A stretch of 6,708 nt of DNA from an uncultured Eubacteriales bacterium (GTDB lineage: Bacteria > Bacillota > Clostridia > Lachnospirales > Lachnospiraceae): assembly GCA_900321915.1 (NCBI GenBank), contig ONXW01000235.1, forward strand, positions 1 through 6,708, written 5' to 3'. The notes below the pieces were generated by a model, which saw only the letters and a list, made by a program, of their open reading frames with translations, did no database searches and had not been told where the DNA came from. Both the position numbers and the translations under genes were made by a program. Of the stretch, positions 1 through 6,180 are shown piece after piece. Positions within the stretch are counted from its first letter, which is position 1; every line of letters begins with the position of its first letter.

Positions 1-1
1 C

Positions 2-532
2 GGGGGAAAAGCGGGGGAGCGATTCTTCTCCGGGGAGATCGTCCACGGTCTCGGCCTCGGCAGGCTCAGGGTTGATCTTTCCCTCGAGTCGGAGGAGTCC
101 CAGTATTTCGGGTCTGCGGAGATCTTCGAGGATATGAATGTCCGTGCGGAGCTGGCGGCCAAGGCCAACAGCGAGCGCGGGAGCTTCGTGATAGGGATCC
201 GCCTCCTGGAGGCAACGTCGGTCAGGTCCATACGGATTCGCTGGACGGCGGAGCTTCTGCAGGAGAAGGATGAGGGCAGTGCAAAACAGTATATCCGTGT
301 CCTGCCGGACAAGCCGGAGATGAAATGCATGCAGAGCCGGTATTTCCGCGCGGAAACGGAAAATATGCACAAAGCCACCATTCTGTGGGAGGTCTTATCG
401 CCCAAGGGCGGAACCATAACCAGGGACGGCATGTATACTGCGCCGGATGTTGAGGGTATCTATGAGATCCGGGCATTCTGCCAGGAGGATCCCAGAGTTA
501 TGAGCTCCGTATATGTCATTGTCAGGGAGTAA
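2..532 (+). CDS. C-terminal part of an unrecognised protein with a terminal Ig-like beta domain (5' truncated)
   Basis: The reading frame is open from base 2 to the TAA at 530-532, so the gene begins upstream of the window. The ATG at 134 has no good ribosome binding site and the frame before it reads as normal protein, so I treat it as internal. About 176 residues are visible. The last 80 or so (bases 290-529) look like a bacterial Ig-like or cadherin-like beta sandwich: ILWEV, then GGTITRDGMYTAP, then GIYEIRAF and a closing VYVIVRE strand, the usual order of 'W-x-V ... G-x-I ... G-x-Y-x-A-P ... G-x-Y-x-I-x-A'. The part before it (bases 60-250) is also beta-rich, with RIRW closing a strand. 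Such domains usually mediate adhesion or assembly. No membrane helix is visible. It is followed after 8 bases by the pseudokinase-like gene, so it is probably co-transcribed. Coding status is sure; the function is not known. Confidence 0.8.
   Translation, partial: GGKAGERFFSGEIVHGLGLGRLRVDLSLESEESQYFGSAEIFEDMNVRAELAAKANSERGSFVIGIRLLEATSVRSIRIRWTAELLQEKDEGSAKQYIRVLPDKPEMKCMQSRYFRAETENMHKATILWEVLSPKGGTITRDGMYTAPDVEGIYEIRAFCQEDPRVMSSVYVIVRE
524..529 (+). promoter_or_regulatory. Ribosome binding site for the GTG start at 541
   Basis: AGGGAG lies inside the last codons of the upstream gene, 11 bases before GTG 541. The nearby ATG at 532 is followed at once by TAA and cannot start a protein, so GTG is the most upstream workable start. 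The spacing matches that of the genes starting at 3889 and 6162. Confidence 0.6.
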
Positions 533-540
533 TGTAAAAA

Positions 541-1440
541 GTGGTTATCCGTGTTCTTGATCAGAATTATTTTGTCCTGCAGACCCTGCCTTCCGAGACA
601 GGGCTTCTGCAGTATGTCTGTAAGAATGTGGCGGAAGATGACGGACATGTCTACAGGCTTGTGATGGTCCCCCCGGAAGAGACGGACGAGGGGCTTATCC
701 ACTGGCTTTTCGGTATCTGGCAGACGGGGACGTTTCATGAGCTTAAGCAGTACGCGAGCGACCGGGGCAGGCTCAAGGTGGTCGTGGACTGCGGGGCAGA
801 GTCGGCTGTTCCCATGGAAGAACTGCTGGAAACAGATGTCCTGTCTCTCAGGGAACGGATCCATATGGGGGGAAAACTCCTGGAACGCCTGATTCTTTCG
901 GACGTGCCGGATTTCTTCGCTCTGCACACGCTGGATCCGGAGCATGTATGCTTTACGGAGAGTCTGGACTGCTGCCTTCATTTTGAACTGGAGTATCTCA
1001 CACAGTACGCCGATGCGGATACGGTCAGAGTGTTCCACAGGCTCAGGGCGGTTCTGAGAAGGCTGTTTGCCGCAGAGCTCCGGGAAAAGAAAATGCCGGA
1101 ACTCAAGGAACTGCTGGACCGTATTCTGCAGCAGGAATTCCAGGATATGATGGAAGTATACAGGGCCTGGCTTCCCATTGCCGACAAGTATGCTGAAATG
1201 GATGAGGAGCGTCTGGAGCCCAGGACTCTGGGCCACATCATCTGGGAGAAGGTCAAGGCGTTTGTCAATTTCATGAAGAAATGGGTCGGGGTCGCTATCA
1301 TCCTGATCGCGGTGGCTTATCTTGTGTTTGCCATCCGGGATTTTCTTGCGCCGACAAAGCAGATGGATGTCTACCAGTCTGTGGGAGATATGAAGATCAT
1401 CAGCGATACGGTTGAGGAAACGGAGGCGCAGAATGAGTAA
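541..1440 (+). CDS. Membrane-anchored pseudokinase-like protein, EssB/YukC-like in layout
   Basis: 299 residues, GTG start. No signal peptide; about 245 residues are predicted cytoplasmic, then K246-K247, one membrane helix (residues 248-265, WVGVAIILIAVAYLVFAI) and about 34 acidic external residues. Residues 105-150 look like the C-lobe of a kinase fold: a helix (LRERIHMGGKLLERLIL), then ALHTLDPEHVCFTES, which sits where the 'HxDxxPxN' catalytic loop would be, then a beta strand. H129, D132 and P133 remain only loosely, and no DFG motif, VAIK lysine or glycine-rich loop is visible, so kinase activity is unlikely. Residues 165-235 are helical and charged. The plan of cytoplasmic pseudokinase, one helix and external part is that of EssB/YukC of type VIIb secretion, whose corresponding loop (as I recall it) reads similarly ('L-x-P-x-x-x-F-T'). 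EssB has a much larger external domain, so this is a relative at best. It may be a scaffold of the secretion complex. It overlaps the MORN gene by 8 bases. The fold call is an inference. Confidence 0.65.
   Translation: MVIRVLDQNYFVLQTLPSETGLLQYVCKNVAEDDGHVYRLVMVPPEETDEGLIHWLFGIWQTGTFHELKQYASDRGRLKVVVDCGAESAVPMEELLETDVLSLRERIHMGGKLLERLILSDVPDFFALHTLDPEHVCFTESLDCCLHFELEYLTQYADADTVRVFHRLRAVLRRLFAAELREKKMPELKELLDRILQQEFQDMMEVYRAWLPIADKYAEMDEERLEPRTLGHIIWEKVKAFVNFMKKWVGVAIILIAVAYLVFAIRDFLAPTKQMDVYQSVGDMKIISDTVEETEAQNE
1422..1426 (+). promoter_or_regulatory. Ribosome binding site that fixes the MORN protein start at 1433
   Basis: GGAGG sits 6 bases before ATG 1433. A TTG at 1412 in the same frame would add seven residues (M-R-K-R-R-R-R) but has no Shine-Dalgarno sequence before it, and the GGAGG would then lie inside the gene. 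ATG 1433 is the better start. The site lies within the end of the upstream gene, so the two are probably translationally coupled. Confidence 0.75.
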
Positions 1441-3454
1441 ATTCAGTGGTTCCTCCGGTTTTTACCAGATTGTGAATACAACCGTGATGCGCGTCCTGCG
1501 CGCAGTCACGATGCCCATCACTTCGGCAGTGCGGTATGTCCGCGCGATGCTGTCGGGACAGTCGGTGGCCACAAGGGCCGCACGTTCTGTGCAGAACAGC
1601 GTGCAGAGTCTCAGGAAGCCTCCGGAGGACATATCCGAGTATGTAGATACCGGCAAGTATTATGTGGCAAAGCTGCTGATGTTCCTTATCCTGCTGGCGA
1701 TTATCATCCTTCCGGCACTGTTCCTGAAGTATGCGGCGCCTCCGCTCAGGGAGCGCTTCTTTACCAGGACCATGCCCATCGATTCCGCGGATATCGTGAA
1801 TTATAACGGCAAGGTTAAGCTGACGGACAGAAATACCGGGACCGTGCTCTATGAAGGAAAGCTGGATTCGGGCAGGATCAACGGCTACGGCAAGCTGTAC
1901 AGCTATAACGGGAATCTCCGCTATGAAGGCGAGTTCCTGATGGAATGCTACCAGGGCTACGGCGAGCTTTACGATGAGAACGGGGCGCTTGTCTACCGCG
2001 GGAACTTTAACATGAACGCGTACAGCGGCCAGGGCGAAGAGTATAATCCTGACGGCAGCGTCCTGTACAGCGGCAGCTTCCAGGACGGGGCCCATGACGG
2101 CGAAGGGATTCTGTACTATCCCGGCGGGCAGACCCGGTATAAGGGAAGCTTTGCAAAGGGCGAGTTCGACGGCCCCGGCACACTGTACGATGAGGCCGGG
2201 AGATGTGTCTATCAGGGCGACTTCAAAGCCGGCCAGTATGACGGAAACGGGCGGATCTATGAGGACGGCATCCTCGTCTATGAGGGAGGATTCAGCAACG
2301 GGCAGATGGACGGCACCGGCAGGACATACCGGGACGGCACCGTTCTTTCCAGCGGTGAATTTACCCAGGACAGCTTTGACAGCGGGTCCACCTCTGTCTA
2401 CGACGACAGCGGGAAGCTGGTCTACAGGGGCCAGGTTTCGGAAGGCGGCGTCTATGAGGGACAGGGCAAGCTCTACAGGGACGACGGCACCATAATCTAC
2501 GACGGCGCATTTTCCAAGGGACGCTTTGAGGGCCTGGGCAGGCTGTACAATGAAGACGGCAGTCTTTACTGTGACGGCAGCTTTTCCAAGGGTGAGATCG
2601 ACGGCCAGGCCATACTCTACTCATCCAACGGCTCTGTAAATTATGACGGTACCTTTTCACACGGAAAATATGAAGGCAGCGGAAAGCTGTATGATCCTGT
2701 GACCGGCAATCTGGTCTATCAGGGCGACTTTGTGGACGGAAAGAAAGACGGAACAGGAAGGCTCTACGGGGAAAACGGCACCCTGGTCTACGAAGGAAGC
2801 TTCATGCAGGACCTTGAGCACGGCGACGGCAAGGCCTATGATCCTGCCACAGGACGGATCCGGTATGAGGGCGGCTTCCTGAAAGGTGAGTATCAGGGGA
2901 AGGGTATCCTCTATGACGCGGTCACCGGAAACAAGGTCTATGAAGGCGGTTTCCAGAACGGCAAGTACGACGGGGACGGCGTGCTCTATGATCCCTCCAT
3001 CGGCACGAAGGTTTATGAGGGTGAATTCAGCATGGGCCAGTTCAACGGCAAGGGCGTCATGCTGGATGCAGCTACGGGGATTACCATCGAAGAGGGTGAT
3101 TTCCGCGGCGGAAACCTGGTAACGACAGCGCCGGTCAACGGTTCCGGGGACGGCTCCGGAAGCGGCGGCTCCGGCAGCGGAAGCTCCGGCAGCGGCGGCT
3201 CCGGGAATACGGGAACCGGTCCGGGAGCGCAGAATCAGAACCAGGCAGGTTCCGGTTCAGGCAGCGGCGGTTCAGGAAACGGCGCATCCGGCGGCGCATC
3301 AGGTCCGGGCGGCGGACCGGGCACGGGTCCCGGCAGTTCCGGCGGGACACAGACCCAGCCGGGCGCAGGTCCCGGCGGCGGCCCCGGCAGCGTGCCGGTC
3401 ACGGATCCCCAGCAGGAGACCGGCGGCATCCTTTCCGTCCAGGGCAAAGGATGA
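1433..3454 (+). CDS. Membrane-anchored MORN-repeat protein with a Gly/Ser/Pro-rich C-terminal tail
   Basis: 673 residues from ATG 1433. Residues 1-76 are basic and probably cytoplasmic; residues 78-98 form one strongly hydrophobic helix (LLMFLILLAIIILPALFL); the rest is predicted to be outside. Residues 138-561 hold 17 complete MORN-type repeats of 23-25 residues plus a final half repeat, with the pattern 'VYEGxFxxGxxDGxGxLYDxxG'. Repeat 8 (VLSSGEFTQDSFDSGSTSVY) and repeat 11 (LYCDGSF...GQAILY) are the most degenerate. From residue 569 to about 655 the chain is almost only Gly, Ser, Pro, Asn, Gln and Thr, probably a flexible linker, and it ends QETGGILSVQGKG. MORN repeats form an elongated beta-hairpin solenoid; known ones bind lipids or proteins, and bacterial ones are mostly uncharacterised. 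Its start overlaps the pseudokinase-like gene and the PAAR-like gene follows after 19 bases, so it may be an external sheath, stalk or cell-wall-spanning ruler for the apparatus. That role is an inference. Confidence 0.9.
   Translation: MSKFSGSSGFYQIVNTTVMRVLRAVTMPITSAVRYVRAMLSGQSVATRAARSVQNSVQSLRKPPEDISEYVDTGKYYVAKLLMFLILLAIIILPALFLKYAAPPLRERFFTRTMPIDSADIVNYNGKVKLTDRNTGTVLYEGKLDSGRINGYGKLYSYNGNLRYEGEFLMECYQGYGELYDENGALVYRGNFNMNAYSGQGEEYNPDGSVLYSGSFQDGAHDGEGILYYPGGQTRYKGSFAKGEFDGPGTLYDEAGRCVYQGDFKAGQYDGNGRIYEDGILVYEGGFSNGQMDGTGRTYRDGTVLSSGEFTQDSFDSGSTSVYDDSGKLVYRGQVSEGGVYEGQGKLYRDDGTIIYDGAFSKGRFEGLGRLYNEDGSLYCDGSFSKGEIDGQAILYSSNGSVNYDGTFSHGKYEGSGKLYDPVTGNLVYQGDFVDGKKDGTGRLYGENGTLVYEGSFMQDLEHGDGKAYDPATGRIRYEGGFLKGEYQGKGILYDAVTGNKVYEGGFQNGKYDGDGVLYDPSIGTKVYEGEFSMGQFNGKGVMLDAATGITIEEGDFRGGNLVTTAPVNGSGDGSGSGGSGSGSSGSGGSGNTGTGPGAQNQNQAGSGSGSGGSGNGASGGASGPGGGPGTGPGSSGGTQTQPGAGPGGGPGSVPVTDPQQETGGILSVQGKG
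1844..3115 (+). repeat. 17.5 tandem MORN-coding repeats, period 69-75 bases
   Basis: Each unit encodes one beta hairpin of the 'YEGxF ... G.G.LYD' type. Unit lengths vary between 23 and 25 codons; the units with 'DPxTGN' turns (repeats 12 and 14-17) are one or two residues longer than the early ones. DNA identity between units is partial, with recurring pieces such as 'ctctatga' and 'tatgaaggc', so the array looks old and diverged rather than recently expanded. Confidence 0.9.
3137..3412 (+). repeat. Low-complexity GC-rich tract coding for the Gly/Ser/Pro tail
   Basis: The tract is built of imperfect copies of 'ggcagcggcggctccgg' and, further on, 'ccgggcggcggaccgg'-like units. It encodes a GSG/GGSG-type section and then a PGGGPG-type section, split by NTGTGPGAQNQNQ. 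It is in frame throughout and has no stop. Such tracts can change length by slippage, so the length may vary between strains. Confidence 0.75.
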
Positions 3455-3458
3455 TGAG

Positions 3459-3467
3459 AGGAGAGGG
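3459..3467 (+). promoter_or_regulatory. Ribosome binding site for the PAAR-like gene
   Basis: AGGAGAGGG overlaps two possible Shine-Dalgarno cores: AGGAG 10 bases and GAGAGGG 6 bases before ATG 3474. It lies in the 19-base gap after the MORN gene stop. No terminator or promoter fits in this gap. Confidence 0.6.
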
Positions 3468-3473
3468 TAAAGT

Positions 3474-3860
3474 ATGGCCTTTTGTGTCTGCGGGGGCGCC
3501 ATGACTGCATGCAGTTTCGGAATGGCGCCGTCGACACTCAATGTCCTTCCCGTGGCCAGGGTGGTTTCCAGTACCCCGGTCGCGACAATCATGGATAATA
3601 TCCCGATGGTGAATGTCATGCCCTTCGGGATGTGCACGAACCCGGCCAATCCGGCTGTCGCTTCCGCGACAGCCGCGGCGATGGGTGTCCTGACTCCCAT
3701 GCCCTGCATTCCGGTGATCCCGGCCCCCTGGGCACCGGGGTCGCCCACCGTACTGGTCGGCGGCAAACCGGCCCTTAACAATACTTCAAAACTGATGTGC
3801 GCCTACGGCGGCATCATACAGATTACCAACCCGGCAACAGTCAATATCCAGGTACCCTGA
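3474..3860 (+). CDS. Stand-alone PAAR-like protein (DUF4280 type), candidate spike-tip protein
   Basis: 128 residues, close to the usual length of the DUF4280 domain alone. Family marks are clear: CxCGGAMTACSFG near the start, P35-V-A-T with D41-N-I-P-M-V-N-V-M-P-F-G-M-C54, the N-P-A-N-P-A-V segment, the A-T-A-A-A-M-G-V-L-T-P-M-P-C78 segment, W86 with APGSPTVLVGGKPAL, and LMC109-AYGG near the end. PAAR and PAAR-like proteins fold into a small beta cone that caps the spike of contractile injection systems and can carry toxin domains; here there is no extension, so any effector would bind non-covalently. The chain has six cysteines (4, 6, 13, 54, 78, 109) and no histidine, so any metal site could not use the Cys/His set of classical PAAR proteins. 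No signal peptide is seen, as expected for a protein loaded from the cytoplasm. Family assignment is from recall and strong; the role in this cluster is an inference. Confidence 0.9.
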   Translation: MAFCVCGGAMTACSFGMAPSTLNVLPVARVVSSTPVATIMDNIPMVNVMPFGMCTNPANPAVASATAAAMGVLTPMPCIPVIPAPWAPGSPTVLVGGKPALNNTSKLMCAYGGIIQITNPATVNIQVP

Positions 3861-3870
3861 ATTTCGCGGA

Positions 3871-3877
3871 AAGGAGG
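3871..3877 (+). promoter_or_regulatory. Strong ribosome binding site for the receptor gene at 3889
   Basis: AAGGAGG lies 11 bases before ATG 3889, in the longest gap of the window (28 bases, 3861-3888). It is the best Shine-Dalgarno match here. I see no hairpin with a T-run in the gap, so transcription probably reads through. Confidence 0.7.
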
Positions 3878-3888
3878 CAGAGCAGACG

Positions 3889-6180
3889 ATGAAAGAAAAA
3901 CGTTTCCCGGGTCTTTCGTTACGTACACTTGCTTTGCTTGCCGCGCTGGTGCTCTCGGTAATTATCGTGATTCCCCGCTCGACCCTGCGCTTTACGGGAC
4001 TCCAGAATGTGCAGTATTTCGGGGACCGGGCCTTTGGCATCAATATCAACAAGACACAGACGGATATCTTCGAAATTTCCACTGAAACAGGGGAAGGCAC
4101 CTATATCAGCGCCAAACAGGTCAGCAGGAAAGGAACGACGGTCTTTGCGGATCTGGATATTGCCGGGGACGGGGAAGTCTATATTCTGAAAGAAGAGTAC
4201 AGGGATGGCGAAGGGACATCCTTTTCTGTGATACGCTGGAACCGGGAGAAAAACCGCCTGGAGGACGCAGTCGCTGTTCCGAAAGAGATAATCGCGGACT
4301 GCAGGCTGGTGGATTTCTGTATCCGGGACGGGAACTTCGGTTTGCTCTTCTATAAACACGATGAAAACGGCGAGGGAACGTATAACGCTTATGCCCTGTC
4401 GCCGGAAGGAACGTATGTGTCCCAGGAAAATAAAACCAATGCGTCCGCGGACGACTGGGATTTCAGTGTGACGGGTGTTTCCCTGAAGGACATGCCGTAT
4501 ACAGGCGTCCGGCTGCCGCTCCGGGTGACCCTGCTGCGAATGCTTGCTGTCTTCCTCATACTCCTGGCGGGAATGTTCCTCCTCTGGGTCGCGTGGGAGT
4601 GGTGGAAGACGAGGCCATACCGGCCGGGGCTGCTGGTCCGTCTTGCCGTGGGTACGGCGGCGGGTTTCCTCCTGTTTGTGCCCCTGTTCTCCGAGGCGAT
4701 GCGGTACTATCTGTTCAATTACACTTCCCGGAACGAGATTTACACGTGCATGGTGGAATCCGAGCTTTACAGCAGGATCATGGATCGGAACATCCTGGAT
4801 GATATTGTGGAAGGAAAGTCCAATCTGGATACCGACAGATTCAGGGAAATGCTGAAGTCGGACGACGGTATCAGTGTGGCTGTTTTCTGGTACAGCGGCA
4901 AAAGGCTGTATGTGCTGGGCGACCTGTTCGAAAAGGGAATCTATCACAGCTCCATGACAGAGGGATCTCTTAAGGACTGTGTGGATGAAGTATGGGGGAC
5001 AGAGGAACCCAGGGACTTCCTGTATGCCGGGAGACGGAGCATTCACGCCCTGGTGATGCGGCCTGAAAAGACAGCTTCCGGCCTGGATGCCGTACTGTGT
5101 GTCCAGACACCTATGCGGAAAGATCTGCAGAATTTCCAGTACCTGCTGCACCGGGTCGTAAGAACCTGCGAGTGGATGGCGCTGGCTGTCCTGGTGACGG
5201 TTTTACTCATTATTTTCTTATCCATGAGCCCGCTCCGGCGTCTTCGCAATGCCGTGGCGAGCCTGGCGGAGGGAAATCTGGATGCGCGGGTGCAGGTGTT
5301 CGGGCATAATGAAGTGGTGGCCGCTTCAAGGGAATTCAACCTCATGGCCGAGGAACTGGAGAAGACCCGTGAAGGGGCGGATATATACCGCAGGTTTTAT
5401 GAAGCGTTCTGGCCGATAGATCTCATGCGGAAGATTGCGGGAAAAAGGTTAAACACATCCCTGAAGCCGGGAAGCAGCCTCACGACAGACGCGGTGGTCC
5501 TGATCCTGAAAGTTCAGGGGGTTCAGGCGGCAGGAACTGAAGTGAGGAAGGATCTGCTCTCCGGCCTCCTTGGGCTTGTAAAGGCCCACGGGGGGAGCGC
5601 GGTCCGGTTTACGGAGGAGCAGCTTACGGCAGTATACCCGGGTCCGGTAAAAGAGGCCCTGACATGTGCGGTCCTGATGCAGCGTATGGTTGAAGAAAAG
5701 ACCGGGCTGCCGGGCCGGATGGGCATGGCTGCCGGGCCGGTCGGTCTCCGCGTCGTGGAGGTGCGGGATCGGAGAGCGCTGCTTACAGAGACCATGGAAG
5801 ATGCCGGGAGACTGTGCGGGCTGTCAGAGATCTGGCAGGAGGGACTCATCGCGACGGAGGCTGTGTTCAAAGCAGCTGCGGAATGCGGAAGCGAGTTTCA
5901 TTTCCGGCATCTGGGCATGGTGTCCGTAGACGGCTGGTGTCCGGGGGAAGAGCTGTACGAGCTTCTGGATGCGGAAACACCGGAGCAGCGAAAGGTCCGG
6001 GAAGACAGTGCGGGACAGTTCGAGGCCGGAGTGCGCGCTTACGCCGCAAAGGATTATTTCAGGGCACGGATCGCCATGATTTCGTGTCTTGCGTCCGATG
6101 CGGAAGACCGGGCAGCGAGAAGCTACTGTATGAACTGTGACAGAAAGGAGCCGCCGGTGATATGTCAGGCAGAAAGATAA
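3889..6180 (+). CDS. Membrane receptor with HAMP and a degenerate class III cyclase domain (pseudocyclase)
   Basis: 763 residues. In order: membrane helix 13-29; an external beta-rich region 30-207 with propeller-like strands (GDGEVYILKEEY, DGNFGLLFY); helices 215-236 and 248-268; a second external region 277-424 that resembles a Cache-type sensor; helix 429-445; HAMP 446-495 (P448, E475, then FNLMAEELEKT); cyclase homology domain about 500-694, opening YRRFYEAFWP and closing LYELLD; and a TPR-like tail about 703-755 (FEAGVRAYAAKDYFRARIAM) as found after many bacterial class III cyclases. Key catalytic positions are changed: the first metal aspartate is K541, the second is E577 (in TEEQ instead of IGDA), the substrate lysine is R573 and the catalytic asparagine is E637; only the transition-state arginine (R641 in AGRL) is kept. 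ATP or GTP cyclisation is therefore unlikely, and the domain may bind a nucleotide or a partner and relay outside signals. The next gene overlaps its end by 19 bases. The domain order is well supported; the sensor folds are not. Confidence 0.85.
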   Translation: MKEKRFPGLSLRTLALLAALVLSVIIVIPRSTLRFTGLQNVQYFGDRAFGININKTQTDIFEISTETGEGTYISAKQVSRKGTTVFADLDIAGDGEVYILKEEYRDGEGTSFSVIRWNREKNRLEDAVAVPKEIIADCRLVDFCIRDGNFGLLFYKHDENGEGTYNAYALSPEGTYVSQENKTNASADDWDFSVTGVSLKDMPYTGVRLPLRVTLLRMLAVFLILLAGMFLLWVAWEWWKTRPYRPGLLVRLAVGTAAGFLLFVPLFSEAMRYYLFNYTSRNEIYTCMVESELYSRIMDRNILDDIVEGKSNLDTDRFREMLKSDDGISVAVFWYSGKRLYVLGDLFEKGIYHSSMTEGSLKDCVDEVWGTEEPRDFLYAGRRSIHALVMRPEKTASGLDAVLCVQTPMRKDLQNFQYLLHRVVRTCEWMALAVLVTVLLIIFLSMSPLRRLRNAVASLAEGNLDARVQVFGHNEVVAASREFNLMAEELEKTREGADIYRRFYEAFWPIDLMRKIAGKRLNTSLKPGSSLTTDAVVLILKVQGVQAAGTEVRKDLLSGLLGLVKAHGGSAVRFTEEQLTAVYPGPVKEALTCAVLMQRMVEEKTGLPGRMGMAAGPVGLRVVEVRDRRALLTETMEDAGRLCGLSEIWQEGLIATEAVFKAAAECGSEFHFRHLGMVSVDGWCPGEELYELLDAETPEQRKVREDSAGQFEAGVRAYAAKDYFRARIAMISCLASDAEDRAARSYCMNCDRKEPPVICQAER
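6144..6150 (+). promoter_or_regulatory. Ribosome binding site for the gene starting at 6162
   Basis: AAAGGAG lies inside the 3' end of the receptor gene, 11 bases before ATG 6162. The GTG at 6157 is in another frame. The position within the upstream gene suggests coupled translation. Confidence 0.65.

Noticed and set aside
134..136. ATG 134 as the start of the first gene
   Set aside because: The frame is open and protein-like back to base 2, and no good ribosome binding site precedes the ATG.
460..1236. A 258-residue open frame on the minus strand opposite the pseudokinase-like gene
   Set aside because: No domain or ribosome binding site is evident and it lies across two plus-strand genes; it reads as a shadow.
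1412..1432. An N-terminal extension of the MORN protein from TTG 1412
   Set aside because: No Shine-Dalgarno sequence precedes it, while GGAGG stands at ideal distance from ATG 1433.
1400..2095. A 231-residue minus-strand frame over the start of the MORN gene
   Set aside because: Its repeated Val/Ala/Ile pattern is the mirror of the MORN codons on the other strand.
3137..3412. A CRISPR-like or regulatory repeat array
   Set aside because: The repeats are short, imperfect and in frame, and encode a Gly/Ser/Pro linker; there are no unique spacers of constant length.
3861..3888. An internal promoter or terminator between the PAAR-like and receptor genes
   Set aside because: The 28 bases hold a Shine-Dalgarno site and no convincing hairpin, T-run or -10/-35 pair.
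3919..5151. A 410-residue open frame on the minus strand inside the receptor gene
   Set aside because: It is antisense to a gene with clear domains and a strong ribosome binding site, has no recognisable domain, and is rich in Arg, His, Pro and Gln as expected for the complement of GC-rich coding sequence.
5386..5970. An active adenylate or guanylate cyclase
   Set aside because: Both metal-binding aspartates and the catalytic asparagine are replaced (K541, E577, E637), so I call it a pseudocyclase.
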